Source: Paenibacillus sp. JDR-2 (GTDB lineage Bacteria > Bacillota > Bacilli > Paenibacillales > Paenibacillaceae). Taken from it: 64,000 nucleotides of DNA. A program made the translations under genes and the position numbers. The notes below the pieces were generated by a model. It had not been told where the DNA came from. It saw nothing but the letters and a program-made list of their open reading frames with translations, and ran no database searches. Below, one piece after another: positions 1-7,742 of this stretch. The DNA lies in NCBI RefSeq assembly GCF_000023585.1, contig NC_012914.1, positions 6,269,501 through 6,333,500 on the forward strand, in the 5' to 3' direction. The stretch's first letter is position 1; the number at the start of each line of letters is the position of its first letter.

Positions 1-536
1 ACTACCCATAATCTTCCGCCCAGCCGATGCGTGCTGCGCCAGTTATTCTCATCCGTGATCGTCCACGGCGTCCGGATCCCCATAAAGAAATTGCTGCGAA
101 GCTGTCCCATCCGGTTGCCAATGATCATCCACATAATGCCGAGGCCGCCAAACACGATATTGACAAACGGCAGATCGTAATCGAGATTTTGCAGAATCAT
201 CAGCACAAACACCCCGTGGATAAACAAGCTGATCGTCCACCGCATCAACGTGTAATACTCGCTGAACCGGGCATAGTTCTGACGGCGCGGATCGACATTT
301 CGGACGACCGATAGAAAGACGGGCAGCGCGATTCCGATACCCGCGTACAAGAGCCACATGCCCGATTTGGCCATTGTGCCGTCCTGCTCGCCTTTGACAT
401 TGTAGTGGCTTCCAACGACATCCGGAAGACGATGGTTAAACACGAGAATTACGATTCCAAAAATAACCGCATTAACGATGAGCAAAATCCAGTCTTGCCT
501 GCCCCAACGTGTGGTCTGATTCGTTGTTTCGTTCAT
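1..536 (-). CDS. sdpI: SdpI-like membrane immunity protein (partial)
   Basis: This is an SdpI-family integral membrane protein. In Bacillus subtilis SdpI protects against the SdpC toxin and also sequesters the SdpR repressor. The reading frame from the ATG at 536 gives 178 residues before the window edge. It has hydrophobic segments near residues 16-32, 59-76 and 95-140, and ends in the family signature GIRTPWTI followed by WRSTHRLG. The ribosome site AAAGGGG lies in the end of the upstream gene, whose stop is 8 bp away, so the two are co-transcribed. The C-terminus is missing because of the window edge. Family assignment is firm; whether it recognises an SDP-like toxin is unknown, since no sdpC is visible here. 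Confidence 0.85.
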   Translation of the reverse strand, partial: MNETTNQTTRWGRQDWILLIVNAVIFGIVILVFNHRLPDVVGSHYNVKGEQDGTMAKSGMWLLYAGIGIALPVFLSVVRNVDPRRQNYARFSEYYTLMRWTISLFIHGVFVLMILQNLDYDLPFVNIVFGGLGIMWMIIGNRMGQLRSNFFMGIRTPWTITDENNWRSTHRLGGRLWV

Positions 537-544
537 CTTGACGT

Positions 545-811
545 TCAGTCCCCTTTCGTTCCGAGTATGCCGAGGAACCAGCCCATTGCTTCCTGCACAA
601 CGGTCATGTTCAGTGAGTACACCCGGTTTTGTCCCTGTCGTTCTTCAGTCACTAGCTTGGCTTGCTTCAGCAAATTCAAATGATGGGAAATGCTTGGCTT
701 GGAAATATTAAAATGGTCGGCGATTTGTCCGGCGGACAGATCCTGTTCCCTCAGCATTTGAAGGATCTGCCGTCTTGTCGGATCCGACAACGCCTTAAAA
801 GCATCATTCAA
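545..811 (-). CDS. sdpR: ArsR-family autorepressor, SdpR-like
   Basis: A winged-helix repressor of 88 residues, the full length of the SdpR type. The helix-turn-helix covers about residues 25-60 (AGQIADHFNISKPSISHHLN). It has no metal-binding cysteines, which fits the SdpR branch rather than the metal sensors of the ArsR family. The start is a TTG at 811, chosen because GGAAGGAG sits about 10 bases upstream and no in-frame ATG exists there. It precedes sdpI in the same operon. It probably represses its own promoter through the palindrome just upstream and is relieved when SdpI is engaged by toxin, as in B. subtilis; that mechanism is inferred from the family. Confidence 0.87.
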   Translation of the reverse strand: MNDAFKALSDPTRRQILQMLREQDLSAGQIADHFNISKPSISHHLNLLKQAKLVTEERQGQNRVYSLNMTVVQEAMGWFLGILGTKGD

Positions 812-837
812 GATTGACTCACTCCTTCCGAAGCAAC

Positions 838-880
838 TATTCGATATTTAGATAATATTCTAAATATCGAATAAAAGCAA
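838..880 (-). promoter_or_regulatory. sdpRI promoter with palindromic operator
   Basis: Two perfect 15-base inverted arms (TATTCGATATTTAGA and its complement), separated by 6 bases, occupy 838-873. Read on the minus strand, a -35 TTGCTT (875-880) and a -10 TATTAT (852-857) are 17 bases apart, so the palindrome covers the spacer and the -10 box. This is the expected geometry for a repressor site and is most likely bound by the adjacent ArsR-family protein. Confidence 0.75.
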
Positions 881-931
881 GCATGCATACGCCTTTTTTC
901 AAGAAAATCTGCATGAAATCAATCGAAAACG

Positions 932-963
932 AAAAAACAGCCTGCCGCAGCGGCAGGCTGTTT
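932..963 (-). terminator. Rho-independent terminator after tetR-like gene
   Basis: A perfect 13-base stem (935-947 with 951-963, loop CAG) is followed on the minus strand by a run of T. It lies 13 bases beyond the stop codon of the TetR-family gene. Confidence 0.85.
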
Positions 964-975
964 ACTATCCCCTAT

Positions 976-1668
976 TTAACGCGCCGTCTCCTGTTCTTTA
1001 ATCACCTGCTCGATTCCCGACAGAATCAGCTTCAAGCCGAACTCAAACGCTCCATCAGTCCCCATCAGCTCGAACAGCCCGTTCTTGAACATCCTCCGGA
1101 ACAGTCCCGCATCCGTCTCGCTCATCGAGTCGAGAAGATCCATCATCTCCCCGCTTGGCATCTCTCCCTGCTCCATAAGAATAGCGGTGACATTGCGCTG
1201 ATGCTCGTAATCATCCAGAACGAAGTAGAAAACATAGTTCATAACCGTAAGAATAGCTTGTAGTTTCTGCTCTTGGTCAAGCGGCGTCGATTCCACGCAT
1301 AGCAGCATACGGTTGGTGAACCGGATGATGTCCGGTTCGTGGGGAAGCGTCATCATCATAAGCTGCGTAGAACAAGGGTATCTTCGGAGCACAATGCGTA
1401 CCGTTACCGCAAGCCCCGCGAGCTGCCCCTTCCAGTCACCGTCAGAGTGAAATTCCTCCAATATAATCTTCGATACCTGGTTGGCCAGTCGCTGATAAAG
1501 ATTCTGCTTGCTCTTGAAATACCAGTATAGAGAAGGAGCCTGAATACCTAGCCGGTCGGCTAGTCGTCTCATGCTGAACTTCTCCATGCCCTCTTCCCCA
1601 AGAAGCTCCCACGAGGCTTCCAAAATCTTATCCTCCGAAATCTGAGGCTGCTTCTGCTTCTTATTCAT
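976..1668 (-). CDS. TetR-family repressor of efflux
   Basis: A 230-residue TetR-family regulator. The N-terminal helix-turn-helix is seen at residues 10-56, including SMRRLADRLGIQAPSLYWYFKSK, a sequence close to that of TetR itself. The C-terminal ligand-binding half resembles the TetR_C class, with a long helical region to residue 228. It is divergent from a MATE efflux gene, and the shared intergenic region holds three TAACA-N-TGTTA-like sites, so it very probably represses that pump and is induced by a drug-like ligand. The ligand cannot be read from the sequence. The ribosome site is weak (AAGGGCGG). A strong terminator follows. Confidence 0.85.
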   Translation of the reverse strand: MNKKQKQPQISEDKILEASWELLGEEGMEKFSMRRLADRLGIQAPSLYWYFKSKQNLYQRLANQVSKIILEEFHSDGDWKGQLAGLAVTVRIVLRRYPCSTQLMMMTLPHEPDIIRFTNRMLLCVESTPLDQEQKLQAILTVMNYVFYFVLDDYEHQRNVTAILMEQGEMPSGEMMDLLDSMSETDAGLFRRMFKNGLFELMGTDGAFEFGLKLILSGIEQVIKEQETAR

Positions 1669-1685
1669 TCGTATCCGCCCTTTTA

Positions 1686-1769
1686 TCTAACAGTGTAAGT
1701 TTGTTCTTTACAGGTTAATAAGTTCATGATATCATCTAACACTGTAAGGTTCAATCTAACACCGTTAGA
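1686..1769 (+). promoter_or_regulatory. MATE promoter with three TetR-type operators
   Basis: A promoter reading toward the MATE gene has -35 TTTACA (1707-1712), a 17-base spacer and -10 TATCAT (1730-1735). Three related dyads surround it: TCTAACAGTGTAAG (1686-1699), TCTAACACTGTAAG (1735-1748) and TCTAACACCGTTAGA (1755-1769). All fit TAACA-N-TGTTA with at most two changes. They flank the -35 and follow the -10, which suits repression by the divergent TetR-family protein. Confidence 0.7.
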
Positions 1770-1802
1770 CAAACACAACACATATAGAAAGAAGTGATCC
1801 AG

Positions 1803-3155
1803 ATGGATGCGCAAAACCTCCATTACTTTGAAAAAGCACCGGTTGCGAAAGCCGTAGCTCACTTCGCCGTACCGATGATGCTGGGCACGTCGATGAGTGT
1901 CATCTATTCCATCTTGAATGCCTATTTCCTCGGTACGCTAAACAATACCGCCATGTTAACCGCACTCGCGTTAACCTTGCCGTTATTCGCGGTTATTATG
2001 GCGCTAGGCAACTTGATCGGCATGGGCAGCGGCACCTTCATCTCCCGTTTGCTTGGAGAGAGAAAATACGATGATGTAAAGCATGTGTCTTCCTTCGCGT
2101 TTTACAGCAGTTTAGTGCTTGGTCTTATCGTGATTGCCGTTGGCCTCCCGTTAATCGATCCCATCGTCCACGGCCTCGGGGCAACGCCCGAATCCTTCGG
2201 ATTCACAAAAGACTATGTCACGATTATGCTTATCGGTTCGCCAATCGTCGTATTATTCTTCACGCTGGAGAACATCGTACGCTCGGAGGGCGCGGCTATT
2301 ACGTCGATGACCGGCATGATTCTCAGCGTTGTCGTCAATATTATTCTCGATGCTTTGGTTGTCTACGTATTTCATTGGGACGTGATCGGCGTTGCTTCCG
2401 CTACTGTCGTTTCCAACTTGGTTGCGTGTGTATTTTTTGCCTTCCATATGGGGAAAAAGAGTCAATTCCTAACGATCTCCATGAAATGGTTCAAAGCAAC
2501 CAAGGAAATTATGAGCAATGTATTTAAAATCGGGGTTCCCGTCTTTATTATGAGTATCTTTCTGGGCGCCATGTCTCTTATCTTTAACCACTATCTTGTC
2601 GAGTATGGAGATCAATCCGTAGCGGCTTACGGCATTTCCTCCCGGTTATTGCAGTTTCCCGAGTTTATTCTGATGGGATTATGCGAAGGCGTTGTGCCGC
2701 TTATTGCTTTCACCTTCACGGCGAACAAATCTCGCATGAAGGAAACCATAGGATTCACGATCAAAATGATTGTATCGTTAGCCGTCGTGTTCGGCATTAT
2801 CGTCTATCTGATTTCCGACCACTTGATTGGTTTGTTTACGAATGATCCGCAATTAATCGAAATGGGCAGTTACATTCTGCATGTAACCTTCTTATCCTTG
2901 TTCATTACAGGCATGACCACGCTGTTTACGGGGATCTTCCAAGCAACAGCGCAAGGAACCGCCGCGTTTATTATGTCCATTATTCAAGGGGTTACTTTGA
3001 TTCCCGTGCTCTATATCGCTAATCAAATGAACGGCTTCCACGGAGTGGTCTGGTCGCTCGTCATTGCGGATACCGTCGCGTTCCTTGTTGGAGCGGTCAT
3101 GTTATATATTTTGCGGAATAAATTGCAGCCGGATTTGGAAAGCTTAGCCCAATAA
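1803..3155 (+). CDS. MATE-family multidrug efflux transporter
   Basis: A multidrug and toxin extrusion transporter with twelve predicted membrane segments, close to MepA-like proteins in length (450 residues). MATE proteins expel cationic drugs in exchange for Na+ or H+. Two homologous halves are seen; the first begins near AVAHFAVPMMLGTSMSVIYS and the second near FKIGVPVFIMSIFLGAMSL. The frame can open at a GTG at 1794, but bases 1788-1800 (AAAGAAGTGATCC) match the 16S anti-Shine-Dalgarno region in 11 of 13 positions and lie just before the ATG at 1803, so I place the start there. The divergent TetR-family gene is its likely repressor. Confidence 0.88.
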   Translation: MDAQNLHYFEKAPVAKAVAHFAVPMMLGTSMSVIYSILNAYFLGTLNNTAMLTALALTLPLFAVIMALGNLIGMGSGTFISRLLGERKYDDVKHVSSFAFYSSLVLGLIVIAVGLPLIDPIVHGLGATPESFGFTKDYVTIMLIGSPIVVLFFTLENIVRSEGAAITSMTGMILSVVVNIILDALVVYVFHWDVIGVASATVVSNLVACVFFAFHMGKKSQFLTISMKWFKATKEIMSNVFKIGVPVFIMSIFLGAMSLIFNHYLVEYGDQSVAAYGISSRLLQFPEFILMGLCEGVVPLIAFTFTANKSRMKETIGFTIKMIVSLAVVFGIIVYLISDHLIGLFTNDPQLIEMGSYILHVTFLSLFITGMTTLFTGIFQATAQGTAAFIMSIIQGVTLIPVLYIANQMNGFHGVVWSLVIADTVAFLVGAVMLYILRNKLQPDLESLAQ

Positions 3156-3162
3156 GCTATTT

Positions 3163-3220
3163 AAAAAAGCAAAAAGGCAGGATCAGGGTACTTCACCCCA
3201 TCCTGCCTTTTTGCTTTTTT
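3163..3220. terminator. Bidirectional terminator
   Basis: A long hairpin with 20-base arms (AAAAAGCAAAAAGGCAGGAT and its complement) lies between the convergent MATE gene and the ABC permease gene. A and T runs on both sides let it terminate transcription in both directions. Confidence 0.88.
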
Positions 3221-3226
3221 TGTATA

Positions 3227-3994
3227 TTACACCTTCTTTTTGTACATCCTCATTGCAAAAACATAAGCTACGAGCATAATTCCGACACACCAGGCAAGGG
3301 CGATCCAGATGTCATTGTGTAAAGGCTGGCCTGCAAGCAAAGCACGGATGGATTCTACGATGGAGGTTACTGGCTGGTTTTCGGCAAACACGCGAACGAC
3401 GGTTGGCATCGATTCGGTTGACACAAATGCCGAGCTGATAAAGGGCAGGAAAATGAGAGGATAGGAGAAGGCGCTGGCACCGTCAACCGTTTTGGCCGAC
3501 AATCCGGCTATCGCGGCGACCCAAGTTAAAGCTAGCGTAAACAGAGCGAGGATCCCGGCTACCGCAAGCCATGGCAGCACTCCCGCGGATGAACGAAAGC
3601 CCATGATTAACGCGACTAGAATGATGACAGCAACCGAAATAGCATTGGATACAAGCGAAGTTAAGACATGCCCCCAGAGCAAGGCGGAGCGCGATATCGG
3701 CATCGTGTGAAACCGCTGGAATATCCCCTTCTGGACATCGGTGAACAACCGGAATGCCGTGTAAGCTATGCCGCTGGCAATCGCCATCAAGAGTATGCCC
3801 GGAAGCAGGTAATTCACATAGTTATCCGTTCCGGTTTTTATAGCGCCGCCAAATACGTACACGAACAGCAGCATCATGGCGATTGGCGTAATGGTCACCG
3901 TAATGATGGTATCCATACTGCGGAAAATGTGGCGCATGGAACGTCCAAGCATAACGCTAATGTCGATGAAAAAATGCTTCTTTGCCGTTTCCAT
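3227..3994 (-). CDS. ABC-2 type permease, DrrB-like
   Basis: The membrane subunit of an ABC exporter, 255 residues with six predicted membrane helices (first near residues 27-50, last near 232-248). The region GILLMAIASGIAYTAFRLFTDVQ and the mid-protein sequence FHTMPISRSALLWGHVL are typical of ABC-2 permeases of the daunorubicin-resistance (DrrB) type. It starts immediately after the stop codon of the ATPase gene (TAA then ATG), with AAAGGAGG inside that gene's end, so the two are translationally coupled. It probably exports a drug, lipid or peptide; the substrate is not readable. Confidence 0.86.
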   Translation of the reverse strand: METAKKHFFIDISVMLGRSMRHIFRSMDTIITVTITPIAMMLLFVYVFGGAIKTGTDNYVNYLLPGILLMAIASGIAYTAFRLFTDVQKGIFQRFHTMPISRSALLWGHVLTSLVSNAISVAVIILVALIMGFRSSAGVLPWLAVAGILALFTLALTWVAAIAGLSAKTVDGASAFSYPLIFLPFISSAFVSTESMPTVVRVFAENQPVTSIVESIRALLAGQPLHNDIWIALAWCVGIMLVAYVFAMRMYKKKV

Positions 3995-4756
3995 TTACAT
4001 GGCCTCCTTTTTACCGATAATCGAGAGGAAGATTTCCTCTAATGACGGTTGTTTCTCGATATATTCTACCTTTGTGGTAGGGAAAAGCTTTTTCAAATCC
4101 GATAGCGTGCCGTTTGCGATAATCCTGCCTTGGTGAAGAATGGCAATCCGGTCGGCCAGCTGCTCCGCCTCCTCCAAATACTGCGTAGTAAGAAGGACTG
4201 TCGTTCCGCCGTCCGCCAGCTCCTTGACGACCTTCCATACCTCGATGCGGGCTTCGGGATCAAGTCCCGTCGTTGGCTCATCCAGAAAAATAATCTTCGG
4301 GTTGCCCACAAGACTAAGCGCAATGTCGAGTCTGCGGCGCATCCCTCCGGAGTATGTGGATGCTCTGCGGTCCGCAGCTTCCGTTAATCCGAAACGCTTC
4401 AACATGTCTTCCGCGACCTGACGGGGATTTTTAAGATACCTCAGCTTCGCGATCATGATCAGATTCTCGCGGCCGGTCAGTATTTCGTCCACGGCGGCAA
4501 ATTGTCCGGTCAAGCTGATCGATTGACGCACCTCATCCTGCTGCGACGAGACATCAAATCCGTTGACGGCTGCGGTCCCTCCGTCCGCTGCGAGCAGCGT
4601 CGTGAGTATTTTGACAACCGTTGTTTTCCCTGCCCCGTTAGATCCGAGGAGAGCGAATATGCTGCCTTGCTCCACCTCGAAATCCACACCCTTCAACACT
4701 TCGAGCTGCTTATAGGATTTCCGCAGACCTTTTACCTGAATAGACTTGGTTTGCAT
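3995..4756 (-). CDS. ABC transporter ATP-binding protein, DrrA-like
   Basis: The ATPase subunit of the exporter, 253 residues. The Walker A motif GSNGAGKTT is near residue 38, the ABC signature YSGGM near 135, and Walker B IIFLDEPTTGLDP follows. The sequence SLTGQFAAVDEILTGRENL and the C-terminal EIFLSIIG are characteristic of the DrrA daunorubicin-resistance subfamily. It is the third gene of a four-gene minus-strand operon after the PadR regulator and the pentapeptide protein, with a 54-base gap from the latter, and is directly followed by the permease. Confidence 0.9.
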   Translation of the reverse strand: MQTKSIQVKGLRKSYKQLEVLKGVDFEVEQGSIFALLGSNGAGKTTVVKILTTLLAADGGTAAVNGFDVSSQQDEVRQSISLTGQFAAVDEILTGRENLIMIAKLRYLKNPRQVAEDMLKRFGLTEAADRRASTYSGGMRRRLDIALSLVGNPKIIFLDEPTTGLDPEARIEVWKVVKELADGGTTVLLTTQYLEEAEQLADRIAILHQGRIIANGTLSDLKKLFPTTKVEYIEKQPSLEEIFLSIIGKKEAM

Positions 4757-4810
4757 GGGGTAACCTCCTAAAAAAGTATGGAAACCATTCTTGCTTGATA
4801 AATCGCTTGT

Positions 4811-5680
4811 TTAAACAACGGTCACTTTCGACAAATCGGCATCCATGCCTTTGAGGTGCGCGAAAGTTAATTTATCCATCGTCGCGCCGTCAAAGTTGAC
4901 GGTTTTGATCATGCGATAGTATTTCTTCGTCAACGTAAAACCAGGCTGGAACGAGACGTTTTTAAACGTAGCGCCTTTGAACGAAGCTTCGGTTAAAGCC
5001 GCTTTTTCAAACTTGACGCCGATAAACGTCTGTCCGTCAAAGCATTGCTTCGTCAGATCGGAGAATTTGAAGTCTACTCCGTCAAATAAACAGCCTTCGA
5101 ATTTCGTTTTTCTAAGATCCGTCAGCGTCATAGTGACGTCGGTCAGCTTCGCACCCGTAAATTTGACTCCGTCCAGACCTGATTTGCTGAAGTTGGTGCG
5201 TACAAGGGTCGACTTGTTGAAGCTGGCATTCGTCAGATCCAGCGCGGAGAAGCTGCAGTCCGTCAGGTTCGCGCCGTCAAAATTCGCTTGGCGTACGTCG
5301 CTGCTCTTGAACGAGCTGCCGGTCAGATCGGCGCCGGAGAAATCGGAGCCATGCAGCGCGCTGCCTTTGAATTGCCCTTTGTGAGCCTTAACGCCCGCAA
5401 AGTCGCTGTCTGCCAGGTTGCTGCCGTTAAAGTTGGTTACGACTTGACGCTCCAGCGAGCGGGAGAGGTTGGCGACCTCCAGGATCGTTTGCTCGATGTC
5501 GCCAATGCTCTCGATTGTCGTCTTAAACGCCGTTTCGTCGTCCTTGCCCTCCGCTTTGAGCTCATTGTAGCGCTCTTGCAAATCGGAAAGCAGGTCGGCC
5601 TTTAGTTCGGTGACGCTTTTCACCCCGTCGTATGGGGTAAACACGCTGTTCAGATAATCGTTCAATTTTGGATTTGTCAT
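4811..5680 (-). CDS. Pentapeptide-repeat protein with N-terminal helical domain
   Basis: A 289-residue protein of two parts. Residues 1-78 form a helical domain (LNSVFTPYDGVKSVTELKADL, then DDETAFKTTIESIGDIEQTI) that resembles the prefix domain found on membrane proteins controlled by PadR regulators. Residues 80-285 are pentapeptide repeats of the A(D/N)LXX kind, about 35 to 40 repeats, predicted to fold as a right-handed beta-helix; some such proteins mimic DNA and protect gyrase (Qnr, MfpA). There is no membrane segment or signal peptide. It sits between padR and an ABC exporter, which suggests a resistance or stress-response operon. The molecular target is unknown. Confidence 0.8.
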   Translation of the reverse strand: MTNPKLNDYLNSVFTPYDGVKSVTELKADLLSDLQERYNELKAEGKDDETAFKTTIESIGDIEQTILEVANLSRSLERQVVTNFNGSNLADSDFAGVKAHKGQFKGSALHGSDFSGADLTGSSFKSSDVRQANFDGANLTDCSFSALDLTNASFNKSTLVRTNFSKSGLDGVKFTGAKLTDVTMTLTDLRKTKFEGCLFDGVDFKFSDLTKQCFDGQTFIGVKFEKAALTEASFKGATFKNVSFQPGFTLTKKYYRMIKTVNFDGATMDKLTFAHLKGMDADLSKVTVV

Positions 5681-5693
5681 GTCAAATCTCTCC

Positions 5694-6023
5694 TTATAAT
5701 AGGTTTTCTAACACGCGTTTCGCATACTCCCAATTGCTTTTGTTGCGGATGTAAGTCTCCTTGCCCTTTTCGGTAATTCTGAAATATTTGCGACGTCCGC
5801 CCTGCGATTCATCGCCCCAGTACCACTCGATGTCGCCGTCAGCCTCCAGCCTCCGGAAGCTCGAGTACATGGTGGCTTCCTTTAGTTCATACTCGCCTTC
5901 CGAACGTTCGGCAATCAGCTTCACAATCTCGTAACCGTAACGGTCGGCTTCGGATAAGAGCCTTAAAACCATCGTATCCGTATGTCCTCTCAGCAGGTCG
6001 GATGTGATTTTGTTCTCGCTCAT
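5694..6023 (-). CDS. PadR-family transcriptional regulator
   Basis: A 109-residue winged-helix protein of the short PadR (PadR-s2) class. The DNA-binding domain spans residues 10-85 (LLRGHTDTMVLRLLSEADRYGYEIVKLI; winged part GRRKYFRITEKGKE). It is the first gene of the operon and lies 13 bases before the pentapeptide gene. PadR-s2 proteins are commonly autoregulated and respond directly to drug-like ligands; here it probably controls the whole padR-pentapeptide-ABC operon. The ribosome site ATGGAGGTGATTAC before ATG 6023 is close to ideal. Confidence 0.88.
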   Translation of the reverse strand: MSENKITSDLLRGHTDTMVLRLLSEADRYGYEIVKLIAERSEGEYELKEATMYSSFRRLEADGDIEWYWGDESQGGRRKYFRITEKGKETYIRNKSNWEYAKRVLENLL

Positions 6024-6043
6024 GTAATCACCTCCATATCTGC

Positions 6044-6072
6044 ATAATAAGGTATATTACTATGACTGTCAA
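6044..6072 (-). promoter_or_regulatory. Sigma-A promoter of the PadR operon
   Basis: On the minus strand, TTGACA (6067-6072) and TATTAT (6044-6049) are separated by exactly 17 bases. The A/T-rich spacer and -10 (ATAGTAATATAC...) hold loose dyad symmetry that PadR could bind, but I cannot define an operator with confidence. Confidence 0.75.
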
Positions 6073-6124
6073 GGTACTTCTTTAAACATAATACTCTGGC
6101 ACGAATAATTGGTGCATGCATAAC

Positions 6125-6150
6125 AAAAAAACCGCGCAAGCGCGCGGTTT
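6125..6150 (-). terminator. Orphan terminator hairpin
   Basis: A perfect 9-base GC-rich stem (AAACCGCGC, loop AAGC) is followed on the minus strand by a T run. No intact gene on that strand reads into it. It lies 18 bases past the stop of a short gene-like remnant and may be what is left of a lost gene. Confidence 0.65.
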
Positions 6151-6167
6151 CAGGGGGGATTCGTTAT

Positions 6168-6245
6168 TTAGCGGTAGGCCGCTTCCATGTTGGTCATTCG
6201 ATTCAGCGCATCGAAAGGCGCAGAATCGCATTTCTTATCAACAAA
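6168..6245 (-). pseudogene. Possible 3' remnant of a lost gene
   Basis: In the otherwise gene-free stretch 6073-6373 the minus strand has a 25-codon open stretch ending in TAA at 6168-6170. It reads VDKKCDSAPFDAL then NRMTNMEAAYR. It has no start codon and an in-frame stop just upstream, and it is followed by a terminator, as the tail of a real gene would be. I do not recognise the family. The rest of the intergenic region (6250-6373) holds the galK leader and nothing else I can identify. Confidence 0.3.
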
Positions 6246-6373
6246 TTACAGGTTCTTAAATGTTCCAGGTTCTTACAAGCCTCTTTTAATATCCTTTCTG
6301 TAAACGCTGCAATCCGATACAATGGACATGATAACTTCTATTCAAACCGTAAGGACCAGGAGGAACTTTCAAG

Positions 6374-7660
6374 ATGAACGATCAATTCGAACAGCTTTTT
6401 AAATCGGCTCAGGCAAGGCAGCTGCTGGAGCAGATGTACGGCAGCGAAGAACGGGAGCAACAGATCGACAGATACCGGAAATGCATGGAAGGATACGGCA
6501 CGCAATTTGGCAACACGGAGTCCTTGAAATACTTCAGTGCGCCGGGCCGTACGGAGATAGGCGGCAATCATACGGACCATAACCATGGAAAGGTGCTGGC
6601 GGCTAGTATTCAATTAGATACGATTGCGGCTGCGGCAGCCGTGGACACCGGAGTCATTTCCGTCATTTCCGAAGGTTATCCGGGCATTTCCGTTATCCGT
6701 CTGGATGATCTGGAACCTCAGGAAGGCGAAGGCGGGACAGCTGCGTTAATCCGCGGTATCGCACACGGTTTCCGGCAGCACGGGTACCGAATCGGAGGAT
6801 TTAATGCCAGCGTCAGCAGTAACGTTCTACCGGCGTCAGGACTAAGCTCCTCCGCCTCTTTCGAGGTTCTGATCTGCCAGATTCTAAGCACTCTTTATAA
6901 CAACGGAGAGCTGGATGCGGTTATGATGTCGCGGATCGGCAAGCATGCCGAAAATCTGTATTGGAACAAGCCGTCGGGGATGCTCGACCAGATGGCCTGC
7001 TCGTACGGCGGTATGATTACCATCGACTTTAAAGAGCCGGCACAGCCTCGGATCGAGCGTATTCCGGGTACCTTTGAAGCAGCGGGCTACAGCCTTGTTA
7101 TCGTCGGTACCGGCGGTAACCACGCCGACCTGACGAAGGACTATGCTTCGATTCCGAACGAAATGCGGGCGGTGGCGCAAGCCTTCGGCGTAGAGGTATG
7201 CCGCGATTTGACGGCAGAGATGATCTACGGACGTCTGGCGGAACTCCGCGAAACTGCCGGGGATCGGGCTGTGCTGAGAGCGCTGCATTTCCTGGATGAA
7301 AACGACCGCGTCGGGCGGCAGGTAGAAGCCATTAAGTCAGGCGAATGGCAAAACGTGCTGAAGCATATTACCGCCTCGGGTAATTCCTCTTGGAAATGGC
7401 TGCAAAACATTTACCAGGAATCGGTGTCCCATGAACAAGGAATCGCAATTACGCTCGCCATTACCGAGCGTTTCATCGAGCAGTTGGACGACGGCGCCTG
7501 CCGGGTACACGGCGGCGGCTTCGCCGGCGTCATTCTAGCCGTTCTGCCGCATGCGGCGGTAGAGGAATACCGGGAACTTATCGCCCGCACGACGGGCACG
7601 GAACTATTCAAGATCCGCGTGCGCGAAATCGGAGCGGTCTGCTTGGATACTCTCTTGTAG
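6374..7660 (+). CDS. galK: Galactokinase
   Basis: A 428-residue GHMP-family sugar kinase that phosphorylates galactose to galactose 1-phosphate, the first committed step of the Leloir pathway. The substrate motif is near residue 57 as GRTEIGGNHTDHNHG, the ATP-binding motif is LPASGLSSSASFE near 157, and the third GHMP motif is HGGGFAGV near 379. The first motif carries N in place of the E of the classic GEHTDYN, a form seen in some Firmicute galactokinase-like proteins, so a related sugar substrate is possible. AGGAGGA precedes the ATG. No other Leloir gene is in the window. Confidence 0.87.
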   Translation: MNDQFEQLFKSAQARQLLEQMYGSEEREQQIDRYRKCMEGYGTQFGNTESLKYFSAPGRTEIGGNHTDHNHGKVLAASIQLDTIAAAAAVDTGVISVISEGYPGISVIRLDDLEPQEGEGGTAALIRGIAHGFRQHGYRIGGFNASVSSNVLPASGLSSSASFEVLICQILSTLYNNGELDAVMMSRIGKHAENLYWNKPSGMLDQMACSYGGMITIDFKEPAQPRIERIPGTFEAAGYSLVIVGTGGNHADLTKDYASIPNEMRAVAQAFGVEVCRDLTAEMIYGRLAELRETAGDRAVLRALHFLDENDRVGRQVEAIKSGEWQNVLKHITASGNSSWKWLQNIYQESVSHEQGIAITLAITERFIEQLDDGACRVHGGGFAGVILAVLPHAAVEEYRELIARTTGTELFKIRVREIGAVCLDTLL

Positions 7661-7678
7661 TTTAGAAAAAAAAAAAAA

Positions 7679-7713
7679 CGCTACTGACATACTGTTGTCA
7701 GTAGCGTTTTTTT
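7679..7713 (+). terminator. galK terminator
   Basis: An 11-base perfect stem (CGCTACTGACA at 7679-7689 with 7696-7706) is followed by TTTTTTT. It is preceded by a long A run, so it could act in both directions, but only galK reads into it. Confidence 0.9.
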
Positions 7714-7742
7714 ATACTCGAAATCAGAAAGGATGATAAATC

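Noticed and set aside
883..1263. Plus-strand open frame of 126 codons opposite the TetR-like gene
   Set aside because: It lies over the terminator and the TetR C-terminal coding region and has no ribosome site.
6300..6330. cre site before galK (CTGTAAACGCTGCAAT)
   Set aside because: It fails the cre consensus at four positions, including a fixed C, so I do not list it.
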